The position numbers and the translations under genes are program-made. From Paracidobacterium acidisoli (GTDB lineage: Bacteria > Acidobacteriota > Terriglobia > Terriglobales > Acidobacteriaceae), in the NCBI RefSeq assembly GCF_003428625.2, contig NZ_QVQT02000002.1:279332-343331 (forward strand): a DNA stretch of 64,000 nt, given 5' to 3'. The notes beneath the pieces are model-generated. The model had not been told where the DNA came from. It did no database searches and saw nothing but the letters and a program-made list of their open reading frames with translations. Positions 44,001 to 52,043 of the stretch are shown one piece after another (positions within the stretch are counted from its first letter, which is position 1; each line of letters begins with the position of its first letter).

Positions 44001-44386
44001 GGGACTGGAAGCAGGCGCTTACGGTCCGTCACGGTTACGAATTCAACTATCGCCTGAAGGCCATACAGGTCGAAGCGCACACCGGAGAGATGGGAACCGA
44101 ACACTCCTTTGTCTCGGTGACGCCGGATGATGTGGTGCTGACGGCGATGAAGAAGGCCGAGGACAGCGATGGTCTGGAGTTCCACATGTACGAGTGGGCA
44201 GGCAGGGCAGGGAACGTAGCGCTGCATGTGCCGCCGGGTGCGACTTCGGCGACGGAGACGAACCTGATGGAGAACCCGGAGGGATCGGCACTGCCGGTAA
44301 CCGGAAATGTGGTGACCCTTCCCATTCATCCGTACGAGATTCTGGCGGTACGGGTGGACTACCCTTCCAAAGCGGCTCACGACTGA
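41096..44386 (+). CDS. Secreted GH38 alpha-mannosidase
   Basis: 1096 residues with a signal peptide (KKALLVCLAAAVSAGSIAWAQ). The GH38 catalytic domain has the zinc-site segment TGNSHIDAAWLWPWTET, GGMWVEPDLNMPDGES and the nucleophile Asp377 in WNPDSFGYNWQLPQI. The second zinc-site region is around the FNDFHDLAAGSG helix. The large C-terminal beta domains follow (~650-1096). It should cut alpha-mannosides in the periplasm or outside. The start is GTG 41096 with GAGGTGAG upstream. A LacI-type operator and a terminator bracket it, so it is a one-gene operon. Confidence 0.93.
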   Translation: MKKALLVCLAAAVSAGSIAWAQSAREAAAITKTLPEAAQNVVERLGQLNYLPDGAWRMHAGDVPHGENTDLDDSSWQQVQAKSDAPAGSVWYRRWIEVPKTYRGYDLTGARIWFHFGGRAHGPMPQIIYFDGRRVALGEDLGPIVLFDRAKPGDRILVAVKLLATVEEKHFDGAVMKIDFPENRPSPNDAREEFLSATALLPSVSKNVSADEATLDKAIESVDLKALDAGDQSGFDASLRQAQATLDTLRPELQSVTAHLTGNSHIDAAWLWPWTETVDTVKRTFSTALQLMNEYPDYTYTQSAAQYNEWMADKYPAMNDEIKQRIKEGRWEVVGGMWVEPDLNMPDGESTARSLLIGKRWYLQHYGVDVKIGWNPDSFGYNWQLPQIYKKSGVDYFVTQKMSWNDTNQLPFKLFWWESPDGSKVLTYFPHGYGNNDLSPVRLSADLAAARKDSPGMDQMMDLYGIGDHGGGPTRTVLDEGVHWMQPGKIAPKMQFGIAQTYFNTVDKEIAPESRTWDYRTIADGYQYPQAVEGKVSIPTWKDELYLEYHRGVFTTQAKMKQNLRESSEWALNAEKYASLAWLDGNPYPGDELTEAWKKITFNDFHDLAAGSGIGIIYKEAQKDYDQVRWATDEISAKSLKTLAAHVNTRAAGEVPVMIFNPVGWERSGVVKVDVQMPAAAENVSILDAKGRVLPSEVLSSDAATHIFHLLVDAKDVPSLGYEVVHAVPEKRPFTSDLHVSGTTLENALLRVTVDPKTGCITSLYDRKAGFETLAAGACGNELQAFKDTPKDYDAWNIDPGTLDQAPTLLTEAESVEVIKKGPMRGEIRVTRHWQNSKFVQDIILDAGSDEVEVVNDIDWHETHVLLKASFPLAATSPFATYEIPYGSIERPTTRNNSFEKARFEVPAQRWADLGDGQHGFSLINESKFGYDGVGNQLRLTLLRSPIWPDPNADRGHQHFNYALYPHAGDWKQALTVRHGYEFNYRLKAIQVEAHTGEMGTEHSFVSVTPDDVVLTAMKKAEDSDGLEFHMYEWAGRAGNVALHVPPGATSATETNLMENPEGSALPVTGNVVTLPIHPYEILAVRVDYPSKAAHD

Positions 44387-44406
44387 AGGTGGTGACGTAA
44401 CAGAGA

Positions 44407-44434
44407 GGCCGGCGCAGCTATGCGCCGGTCTTTT
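44407..44434 (+). terminator. Intrinsic terminator of the GH38 gene
   Basis: Stem CCGGCGCA/TGCGCCGG, loop GCTA, followed by TTTTCTTT; 20 bp after the stop. Confidence 0.85.
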
Positions 44435-44515
44435 CTTTGCGGGGTAATGAGCGATAAGTGCCGGAAATCATTAAAGGACGGTAAGTTACAGTCTGAATAA
44501 CTGTGGGAAAAGAGT

Positions 44516-44544
44516 TTGACCGGCGACTCATCCCCAGGTAGACT
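44516..44544 (+). promoter_or_regulatory. Candidate sigma-70 promoter, distal, EPS operon
   Basis: TTGACC (44516-44521), 17-base spacer, TAGACT (44539-44544). It would give a leader of about 510 nt before the BY-kinase gene. Confidence 0.45.
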
Positions 44545-44898
44545 TTAGTTACGATTGGTAACCAGACGTCAACCAGCCCCATCTCAGGCGCCAGGGAAGA
44601 CCGAGTCACTGGCGTACACCGGCCTGATTGTGCCCGCAGTGCAACTCCGCAGTTCCCGTTATTCTCAAATCTTCTGTGCGGTTCATCTGACAAGGATGAA
44701 GGTTTACCAGACTGACAGATTCCATTCAGGAATGAGATGTGTTTTTCCCCAGGCCGGCGCTCAGGGCTGAGTGTCAGGTTATGGATATGGTTTTCGGGCA
44801 GCGGCATGGCGATCCCTGTTCTGCCGCGGTGGCTCTGATGAGCCGTAAAGTCATGATTCAAACGGCGGAAATGAGAATTTGTGCTTGTGATGATTTCG

Positions 44899-44904
44899 TA
44901 TAAT
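44899..44904 (+). promoter_or_regulatory. Candidate -10 box, proximal, EPS operon
   Basis: Perfect TATAAT. The nearest -35-like hexamer (TTGTGC, 44879-44884) is only 14 bases away, so an activator or alternative -35 would be needed. The leader would be about 150 nt. Confidence 0.4.
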
Positions 44905-45060
44905 CGGGAGACATACTCTTTCCATCCATGCCGGAGAGTGTTTGCCCGATCCCGACCGAGAATGCCGGAGGGTCCGGGACGGGTTCGGGCAGAGATTGCC
45001 GGCGGCTGCAGATTCGGCAAGAGAGCAGTAAGCACACGGGCTAAATAAGGAGCGCAGAGG

Positions 45061-47328
45061 ATGCAAGGGTCGGCGATCGCGCCACAGGGACAGCAAGAGC
45101 TACATCCGCCGGGCGGAGTTCCGCCCCACGAGAGTCCGGCATTCACGCCAGCCGACTTCCGCAAGATCATCATCAAGCGGAAGTGGGTTATCCTGTTCTG
45201 CGTTCTTGTAGGGGTCGGGATCGCTTTTTATCATATTTTCACGACGATTCCGCAATACGAAGCGATCTCGCGCATGAGCATCGACTTCAGCCGCTCGACC
45301 AACATCGGCATTGAGGACATTATCGAGTCGAAGCTCTCCGGCGGAGAAGAGTCGGATCAGAAGCTGCAGACGGAACTGCGCATCATGCAGAGCGACTCGG
45401 TGGTGATGGATGTCATCAACTCCCTCGACCTCTACCACAGGAAGCCGTTCTCGGACATGTTCGCGAAGCAGCCGTATACCGGTCATCTGACGCCGCTGCA
45501 GCGCTACCAGCTCATCCGCGCATTTCAGAGCTCGGAGAAGGTGATCGTCGAGACCGGAACGCAGATCGTTGAGATTCACTTTCAGAATCCGGACCCTGAA
45601 GTCGCGGCCAAGGTCGTCAACGCCATCGTGCAGGCGTACATGGAACGCGATCTGCGCTCGCGCTTTGAGGGCACGACCCGGGTATCGAACTGGCTTTCGC
45701 AGCAGCTGAGTACGCTGAAGTCGCAGGTGCAGAGCTCGCAGCAGGAGCTGAGCGATTACCAGAAAAAGAACAACCTGGTCGGACTGGGGCCGACCGGAAC
45801 CAGCCTGGTAACGGATGATCTGCGGACAATCAATGATCAGCTCGCCGAAGCGCGCGCCGACCGCATCGTCAAGGAGGCTCGCTACCGCATGGCGCAGACG
45901 CGCAATCCGGATCTGCTGGTCTCCGTCTCCGGCGGCGTGCTCGGATCGCTGCGCAGCCAGGAAGCAGACCTGATGGTACAGAAGGCGCAGCTGCAGTCGA
46001 AGTTCGGGCCGGAATATCCGAAGCTGCGCGAGATCGACCGGCAGCTCGGCTCGGTCCGCAGCGACATTCAGACCGAGATCACAAATCTTACGCAGCGCTT
46101 CCAGACCGAGTACGACGCAGCGGTCAAGACAGAAGGGCTGCTCCAGCAGCGTCTCGACGACACCAAGCAGCAGGCCTTCCATGAGAATGAGTCGGCGGCG
46201 CAGTTCGAGATCCTGCAGCACGGCGCGGAGTCGGCCTCAGAGCTGTATGACGCTCTACAGATGAAGCTGAAAGAGGCCGGCATTACGGCCGGGCTGAATT
46301 CGAACAATATCGACGTGATCGATACGGCCATGATTCCGCCTTACCCGGTCCTGCCGCAGAAGCGTCAGGATGCCACTTTCGGCTTTCTGGGCGGACTGAT
46401 CGTGGGTCTGATTCTGGCGGTCTTCCTTGAGTCGATGGACGATACGCTGCGGACTTCGGACGATGCCGAAGCGGTCTCGCTGCTGCCTGCGCTGGCTGTC
46501 ATTCCGCACTTCCAGCCCTTTTCCAAGAAGGCGATCAACGCGAAGGATGAGGCCGCAGACAGGAACGGCTCGCTGGCAAAGGTCTCACCCGACCTGCTGG
46601 CCTATAACGAGCCGCAGTCGATCGTGGCGGAAGGCTTCCGCTCGCTGCGCTCTTCCATTCTTCTCTCTGCGGTGGATCGCGAGCCGAAGCTGCTACTGCT
46701 GACCAGCGGCTTTGCTGCAGAAGGCAAGTCGACCTGTTCTTCCAACCTCGCCGTCTCCTTCGCGCAGCGCAATGCGCGTGTGCTGCTGGTCGATACCGAT
46801 CTGCGCAAGGGAACGCTGCATATGAAGTTCCGGCTTTCGAACCGGACCGGCCTATCCACCTATCTCTCTCGTGAGTCGAAAGAGGAGTCCTTCGAATATC
46901 CGATTCCGGGGCTGCCGAATCTGGCGGTGATGACGCGCGGGCCGATCGCTCCCAACCCGGGCGAGATGCTGGCCTCGCGCATGATGGAAGATACGCTGGC
47001 GCGCTGGAGGCAGGAGTTCGATCATGTCATTCTCGACTCGTCTCCGATCCTGGCCGTATCCGACACCCTGAGCCTCGCGCCGCAGGCCGACGCTGTGCTG
47101 ATCGTGCTGCGCTCGGGCATCACCAGAAAGAAGGCGCTCTCCCGCGTGCGCGAGCAGTTGCGGCGCAGTGGCGCGCGCGTACTGGGCACCATCATCAACG
47201 ACGTGGATCTGCGGCTCGAAAATTACTATACGTACTCCAGGAGATATGACTACGGCTACAAGGGATACAAAGGGTACGGCTCGGCATATGGAGCAGGATA
47301 CGCAGGAGGAAAAGATGGTGAGGAATAA
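45061..47328 (+). CDS. Wzz/BY-kinase: polysaccharide co-polymerase with tyrosine autokinase
   Basis: 755 residues. The Wzz-like N-terminal part starts with a membrane segment near residue 40-60 (WVILFCVLVGVGIAFYHIF), followed by a long periplasmic coiled-coil region (~190-400) and a second membrane segment (~440). The cytoplasmic kinase has Walker A AAEGKSTCSS (Lys556), Walker A' LLVDTDLRKG and Walker B HVILDSSP. The tail is Tyr-rich (YYTYSRRYDYGYKGYKGYG), the autophosphorylation cluster. Such proteins set chain length and regulate export. First gene of the EPS operon; the next gene overlaps its end by 14 bp. Confidence 0.93.
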   Translation: MQGSAIAPQGQQELHPPGGVPPHESPAFTPADFRKIIIKRKWVILFCVLVGVGIAFYHIFTTIPQYEAISRMSIDFSRSTNIGIEDIIESKLSGGEESDQKLQTELRIMQSDSVVMDVINSLDLYHRKPFSDMFAKQPYTGHLTPLQRYQLIRAFQSSEKVIVETGTQIVEIHFQNPDPEVAAKVVNAIVQAYMERDLRSRFEGTTRVSNWLSQQLSTLKSQVQSSQQELSDYQKKNNLVGLGPTGTSLVTDDLRTINDQLAEARADRIVKEARYRMAQTRNPDLLVSVSGGVLGSLRSQEADLMVQKAQLQSKFGPEYPKLREIDRQLGSVRSDIQTEITNLTQRFQTEYDAAVKTEGLLQQRLDDTKQQAFHENESAAQFEILQHGAESASELYDALQMKLKEAGITAGLNSNNIDVIDTAMIPPYPVLPQKRQDATFGFLGGLIVGLILAVFLESMDDTLRTSDDAEAVSLLPALAVIPHFQPFSKKAINAKDEAADRNGSLAKVSPDLLAYNEPQSIVAEGFRSLRSSILLSAVDREPKLLLLTSGFAAEGKSTCSSNLAVSFAQRNARVLLVDTDLRKGTLHMKFRLSNRTGLSTYLSRESKEESFEYPIPGLPNLAVMTRGPIAPNPGEMLASRMMEDTLARWRQEFDHVILDSSPILAVSDTLSLAPQADAVLIVLRSGITRKKALSRVREQLRRSGARVLGTIINDVDLRLENYYTYSRRYDYGYKGYKGYGSAYGAGYAGGKDGEE

Positions 47329-48268
47329 GCGGCATCCTCTGACGCTGGCCGCACTGGCCCTTCTGATTACCGGGCTTGCCGTATCAGCCGTTGCGCAGGA
47401 TCAACAGGCAGCCCCCGCACCGGCGGCTTCCGAACAGACCGCGCCGGCGATTTCGATCGGTCCGGGCGACCTGCTGAACGTCATGGTCTTCGATATCCCC
47501 GAATTATCCGGAACCTCCCGGGTGAGCCAGAACGGCGTGATCAATCTGCCGGTGCTGGGGCTGGTGAATATTTCGGGACTGAATACGAGCGAGGCCGCGC
47601 TGGAGATCGAGACACAGCTGAAGCAGCATGGCCTGGTGCTCGATCCACACGTCACGGTGTCGATTGCGGAATATGCCTCGCAGGGAGCCACGATGACCGG
47701 TGAGATTCATTCGCCCGGCATCTATCCGACACTCGGCTCGCGCCGGCTGCTGGATATGATTTCGCTGGCCGGCGGTCTGAGTCCTACCGCGGGAAAGCTG
47801 GTCACGATCATCCATCGCAACGATCCCCAGCATCCTGAGGATGTAGATCTGGCGGAGAAGGCGTCCGGTCTCTCCTCGCAGAAAAACCCGATCATTCTTC
47901 CCGGCGATACGGTTGTGGTGAACAAGGCCGGGATCATTTATATCCTCGGCGATGTGGAACATCCGGGCGGATTTCTGGTCGACAACAATGAGCATCTGAC
48001 GCTGATGCAGGTACTTTCTCTTGCCGGTGGTACAACCAATACGTCCGCTCTGAGCCGGACCATGCTCATCCGGAAGGTTCCTTCGGGACGGGAAGAGATC
48101 AAGCTCGACCTGAAACATGTCTATTTCGGGACACAGGCCGATCTGAAGGTAGACGACGGAGACATATTGTTTGTTCCGTCCAGTTTCGGCAAGACTCTGG
48201 CTTATCGCGGCATCGAGGCGACAGTAACAGCCGCGCAGCAGATAAGCGCCTATAAAGCGGCACAGTAG
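47315..48268 (+). CDS. Wza-like polysaccharide export protein (Poly_export/SLBB)
   Basis: About 317 residues with a signal peptide (LALLITGLAVSAVAQ). The Poly_export domain opens with ISIGPGDLLNVMVFDIPELS and VSQNGVINLPVLG. It is followed by SLBB-type repeats (MTGEIHSPGIYPTLG; IYILGDVEHPGGFLVDNNEHLTLMQVLSLAGG). These proteins build the outer-membrane channel. No lipobox is seen, so it may not be lipidated as Wza is. The start is ATG 47315 behind AGGAGG, inside the end of the kinase gene, so translation is coupled. Confidence 0.9.
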   Translation: MVRNKRHPLTLAALALLITGLAVSAVAQDQQAAPAPAASEQTAPAISIGPGDLLNVMVFDIPELSGTSRVSQNGVINLPVLGLVNISGLNTSEAALEIETQLKQHGLVLDPHVTVSIAEYASQGATMTGEIHSPGIYPTLGSRRLLDMISLAGGLSPTAGKLVTIIHRNDPQHPEDVDLAEKASGLSSQKNPIILPGDTVVVNKAGIIYILGDVEHPGGFLVDNNEHLTLMQVLSLAGGTTNTSALSRTMLIRKVPSGREEIKLDLKHVYFGTQADLKVDDGDILFVPSSFGKTLAYRGIEATVTAAQQISAYKAAQ

Positions 48269-48327
48269 ATATGAGTATTCCGCTGTTCTCCGGACAGAGC
48301 GGACACTGATTTACGGATGACCATTCG

Positions 48328-49821
48328 ATGAGCAGTATGCAGATCGCACGTCCGGCGTATTCGATGGAGGCACGGCTTCAGCCTCCGCGCGCACTCGGAG
48401 AAGTCTTTCCGCCGCGGCGCCAGCGGTATATTCTGCACCTCCCGCTCTGTCTTTTCCTGGCTGCGATTCTGTCCTGGATCATGCCGGTCGAGCCGATGAT
48501 GGTCTTTGCCTGCGTGGTAGGCTCAGCCATCAGCATCTATATCGCCGCTGACTGGCTGCTTCGGCGCGGGCCGCTTCGCCTCTCGATGGCTTATACCTTG
48601 GCTCTGCTTTTCGGCTATTGCCTGGGAACGATGAACACGTGGCTCACGGTGCCTCGTGGCAGCTTCACGCTCGCCGAGCTCTATAACCGTGATCCGGCTG
48701 TTCTGAGCCGGGGAGTATCCTCCGTACTGCTGGCCGCGGGGATTCTCCTTGCCGTCGGCGAACTGTATGAGCATCCTGTCTTCGGTGAGGATTTTCGGAT
48801 CACCATAGACGGCGAAGTGTACTGCTTCATCCTTGTGGCGACGATGCTTATCTTCGCCGGCTTTCTCACTAAAAGGCTCACGATCGGCGGCATCAGCGCG
48901 TCGGTTTCCGGCCGGGTTTCTCCCATCAGTGAACTGCTGCTCTGGCTTTTTTTCCCGCTTGTTGCCTTCGCAGTCTCAGCATTCCTGGCAACGCCCCGGG
49001 GATTAAAAAAAATAGTCCTCGGAGCCATTTCGATACTGCTGCTTCTGCTGCTTACCACGCAGACACGGCGCGACCAGATTTATACAGGGTTTCTGATTGT
49101 CTTTGCCGTGCGCCTCAGCGGCTACAGAGTACGCGGCAGCCTTCTGAAAAAGACCGTGCTGCTGTTTATGCTGATGTTCATTGTGGTGATGGGAACACTG
49201 AGCTTCGAGCTGCTGCGATCGATCGGCGGATATGGTCTGGTGCAGGAAGCCTCTATCGGAGAGCGCCTCTCCGAGGCGGGAAAGATGATCGAGGAAGGTA
49301 CGGCACTCAGCACAGCTCTCGATATGACTCGCCGTAACGTCACGAAGAGAACCTTTGTGCTGACGTTCTATGCCGATCTTCTCGAAGCCAGCACGCACAA
49401 CACACCGGCTCATGGAGCCGATCTCATCAGCCAGTTTGAAGAGGCACTGCCCCACGCATTATTTCCTGAGAAAACATTCCTTGTGGAAGAGCTTCTTGCC
49501 AATCAGCAGTTTGGCATGAACAATAACGATCAGCCGAACTCTCTTATCACTGCAGGTGCGCTTGATTTCGGGCTTTTGGGAGCGGTCTTTTATCCTTTGC
49601 TGCTTATCTATCTGCTGCGCCGCTTTGTGGAGATCGCAGGGCGCTTTATCCCGAACCGGCTGGCGGTTCTCTTTATCGCGCTGAACGCGCTGTTTCTGTC
49701 TCTGCAGACAGAAGACGGACCGCTCTCCCTGGTTATCATGATGCGTGACAGTATCATCCTGACGGTTGTGCTGATTCTCTTCAGCTCGTTGTTCGCTTCG
49801 CGTTTTCGGAGCCGCGCCTGA
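48328..49821 (+). CDS. Wzy-like EPS polymerase/ligase, multi-span membrane protein
   Basis: 497 residues with ten to eleven hydrophobic segments and a large outer loop (~300-405) rich in charged residues, as in O-antigen polymerases and ligases. Motif-level identity is low, as usual in this group, so the call rests on topology and operon position. GTG or ATG starts near 48328; ATG used. It lies 59 bp after the export gene and one base before the next gene. Confidence 0.75.
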   Translation: MSSMQIARPAYSMEARLQPPRALGEVFPPRRQRYILHLPLCLFLAAILSWIMPVEPMMVFACVVGSAISIYIAADWLLRRGPLRLSMAYTLALLFGYCLGTMNTWLTVPRGSFTLAELYNRDPAVLSRGVSSVLLAAGILLAVGELYEHPVFGEDFRITIDGEVYCFILVATMLIFAGFLTKRLTIGGISASVSGRVSPISELLLWLFFPLVAFAVSAFLATPRGLKKIVLGAISILLLLLLTTQTRRDQIYTGFLIVFAVRLSGYRVRGSLLKKTVLLFMLMFIVVMGTLSFELLRSIGGYGLVQEASIGERLSEAGKMIEEGTALSTALDMTRRNVTKRTFVLTFYADLLEASTHNTPAHGADLISQFEEALPHALFPEKTFLVEELLANQQFGMNNNDQPNSLITAGALDFGLLGAVFYPLLLIYLLRRFVEIAGRFIPNRLAVLFIALNALFLSLQTEDGPLSLVIMMRDSIILTVVLILFSSLFASRFRSRA

Positions 49822-49822
49822 G

Positions 49823-50773
49823 ATGGCTACACTGCCGCGTCTTCCCGAAAAGCGAATCGCCGCTTCCGTTCATTCGATGTGCCTGGGGGTTTTGCTGTTT
49901 GCAGCCATATCATTCTCCCCGGCAGCGCAAAGCCAGGTAGCCTCCCTCGCTCCGGCCGGATCTGCCGTAGCGACGACATCGATGGCGGCTTCCTCCGGAG
50001 CTGCTGCAGGCGGCGGTTCGCCTGTATCGTCCGGCATTTCCGCGCAGGCAGATTCTTCCATATCGGGTCATATTTCGGTATCGGTAGGCGGAGCGGTCTC
50101 GGAAGCTGTGGATGCGGGCACGGTTTCCTCCGGTCACGGTAGAAGAGGCTCTCATGGCGCGGAGCATGGATGGCAGCCCTCGAAGATGCAGGGAGCGGCC
50201 GGAGAAGAGATCTCCGGATTTTCCACCACGGCCTTCGCGGCCGGTGGGCGGCAGAGCGGGATTGCCGGCATGCGGGAATTCAGTGGAGCTGCTTTGGACA
50301 TTCCTGATACGAGTGGAATATCCGGCGCGACTTCAGCGGGGGAAAGCCTGCCGTCATCGGGTGCAGGCGCCAGCGGATCTTCTGAGGCTCTGCTGGGATT
50401 TCCCGACAGCACACGCATGGTTGTCTCCGCGAGTCCTTCTCTCTCTGCCGGAAGCCAGCCGCTCTTCGGCTTCGATCCAGGGGTGGCCACCGGTGGTATG
50501 ACTGATTTTGCCAACAGCACATTTCTGAACCCCACTCTGCATGCCCGCAGAATCTCAGGAGGGGCCCGCGGTGCGGATCTGGATCAGAAGATTGCCGCAT
50601 TATGGAAGCGCTATGAGTTCGGAATCGGAGCAAGTTCAAAGCTGAGCAGCAATGGGCTGGTGCAGATGAGTCCGCTGCAGCAGTTTCAGCAGCAGCGGAA
50701 TATCCGTAAGAATTACGGCATTTACGGCGCAGCTATCGCGCAGCATCTCTCCGAGCAGGAGCAGCTGCATTGA
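49823..50773 (+). CDS. Secreted Ser/Gly/Ala-rich protein of the EPS operon, function unknown
   Basis: 316 residues. A signal peptide (CLGVLLFAAISFSPAAQS) is followed by ~180 residues dominated by Ser, Gly and Ala. A compact C-terminal part follows with LDQKIAALWKRYEFGIGASSKL and LQQFQQQRNIRKNYGIYGAA. It starts one base after the polymerase stop, so it belongs to the operon. It may be a matrix or anchoring protein for the polymer; no family was recognised. Confidence 0.65.
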   Translation: MATLPRLPEKRIAASVHSMCLGVLLFAAISFSPAAQSQVASLAPAGSAVATTSMAASSGAAAGGGSPVSSGISAQADSSISGHISVSVGGAVSEAVDAGTVSSGHGRRGSHGAEHGWQPSKMQGAAGEEISGFSTTAFAAGGRQSGIAGMREFSGAALDIPDTSGISGATSAGESLPSSGAGASGSSEALLGFPDSTRMVVSASPSLSAGSQPLFGFDPGVATGGMTDFANSTFLNPTLHARRISGGARGADLDQKIAALWKRYEFGIGASSKLSSNGLVQMSPLQQFQQQRNIRKNYGIYGAAIAQHLSEQEQLH

Positions 50774-50834
50774 TCGCCCTGGAAAAGCCGTCTGACAGAC
50801 CGCCGTTCAGCATGCAGGCCGGGCCCGTCATTTC

Positions 50835-52034
50835 ATGAAGATCCTGCACGTCATTCATTCGCTTTCACCGGCTATTGGAGGTCCTCCGGAGGGCCTGAAG
50901 CAGATTCTGCGCGCCTATCCTGAGATCGGTGTCGACGCCGAAGTAGTTTGCCTCGATGACGCCGATGCGGAATATCTGCGGCACGTCTCCTGCCCGGTGC
51001 ATCCGCTGGGCGCAGTGAACAACGGCCTGCTGTATTCTCCGCGGCTGTTTCCGTGGCTGCGGCAGCATCTCAGCCGCTTCGACGGAGTCGTGGTGCATGG
51101 AGTCTGGCAATGGTCGAATGTTACGGTGATGCGCGCGGCGCGCGGCCGTCTGCCCTATGCCGTCTTTACGCATGGCGCGCTCGATCCCTGGTTTAAGAAG
51201 CAATATCCCCTCAAGCATCTGAAGAAGTGTCTTTACTGGCCGATGCAGTATGCGGCTCTGCGCTCGGCCTCGGCGGTTCTGTTTACCAGCCGGACCGAGG
51301 CGGAGCTGGCGCGGCAGAGCTTCTGGCCTCATACCTGGAACAGCGTTGTTGTACCCTACGGCACCAATCCGCCCTCGGGCGATCCGGAAAGCCAGCGGCA
51401 GGCATTCTTTGCAATCTGTCCGGCGGTGCGCGGCCGCAGATATCTGCTGTTCATGGCGCGCATTCACGAGAAAAAGGGCTGCGATCTGCTGATCGATGCA
51501 TTTGCCCGCGTCGCCGATCGTGATTCGGAGCTGCATCTGGTGATGGCCGGCCCCGATCAGGTGGGGCTGCAGGCAAAGCTGCAGCAGACGGCTACCTCTC
51601 TCGGCATTACGCAGCGTGTTCACTGGCCCGGCCTGTTGCAGAACGATGCCAAGTGGGGCGCGTTTCGCGGAGCGGAAGCCTTTGTTCTGCCCTCGCATCA
51701 GGAGAACTTCGGCATCGCCGTGGCAGAGGCGCTGGCCTGCGGCGTCCCGGTGCTGATCTCCAGCCAGGTCAATATCTGGAAGGATGTGGTTGCCGATCAG
51801 ACCGGCTTTGTCGAAGATGATACCGCGGAAGGCACGCTGCGCCTGCTGGAGAAGTGGATTGCGCTTGCGCCGCAGGAGCGCGAGGCCATGGCCGGGCGCG
51901 CCATGCCGGCCTTTCATCGGCGCTATTCCACAAAAAATACGGCGATCGCGCTGCGCGCTCTTTTCTCTTCCGGAAAGGCCGAGGCGCAGACTACCGGCAA
52001 GCCTTCTTCGTGGCGCGCCGCGGATGCACGCTGA
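50835..52034 (+). CDS. GT4-family glycosyltransferase
   Basis: 399 residues with the GT-B fold. The N-terminal domain is MKILHVIHSLSPAIGGPPEG. The C-terminal nucleotide-sugar site is in RYLLFMARIHEKKGCDLLIDAF, HWPGLLQNDAKW and LPSHQENFGIAVAEALACGVP (the E-x7-E pair). It probably adds a sugar to the growing EPS repeat unit. Last gene of the plus-strand EPS run; two minus-strand transferases converge on it. Confidence 0.9.
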   Translation: MKILHVIHSLSPAIGGPPEGLKQILRAYPEIGVDAEVVCLDDADAEYLRHVSCPVHPLGAVNNGLLYSPRLFPWLRQHLSRFDGVVVHGVWQWSNVTVMRAARGRLPYAVFTHGALDPWFKKQYPLKHLKKCLYWPMQYAALRSASAVLFTSRTEAELARQSFWPHTWNSVVVPYGTNPPSGDPESQRQAFFAICPAVRGRRYLLFMARIHEKKGCDLLIDAFARVADRDSELHLVMAGPDQVGLQAKLQQTATSLGITQRVHWPGLLQNDAKWGAFRGAEAFVLPSHQENFGIAVAEALACGVPVLISSQVNIWKDVVADQTGFVEDDTAEGTLRLLEKWIALAPQEREAMAGRAMPAFHRRYSTKNTAIALRALFSSGKAEAQTTGKPSSWRAADAR

Positions 52035-52043
52035 AGACGTGTC

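Larger units (their letters stand above)
44435..45060 (+). other. 626-bp region upstream of the EPS operon with no gene
   Basis: No open frame here shows family features or good codon use. It is less GC-rich than its surroundings and probably holds the promoter(s) and a long leader of the EPS operon. Two candidate promoters are listed separately. No known riboswitch class was recognised. Confidence 0.5.

Noticed and set aside
40988..44380. 1130-residue minus-strand frame opposite the GH38 gene
   Set aside because: Shadow frame; the plus-strand gene has signal peptide, motifs, operator and terminator.
44418..45176. 252-residue minus-strand frame before the EPS operon
   Set aside because: Low-quality codon use, crosses the GH38 terminator and the BY-kinase start; treated as leader DNA.
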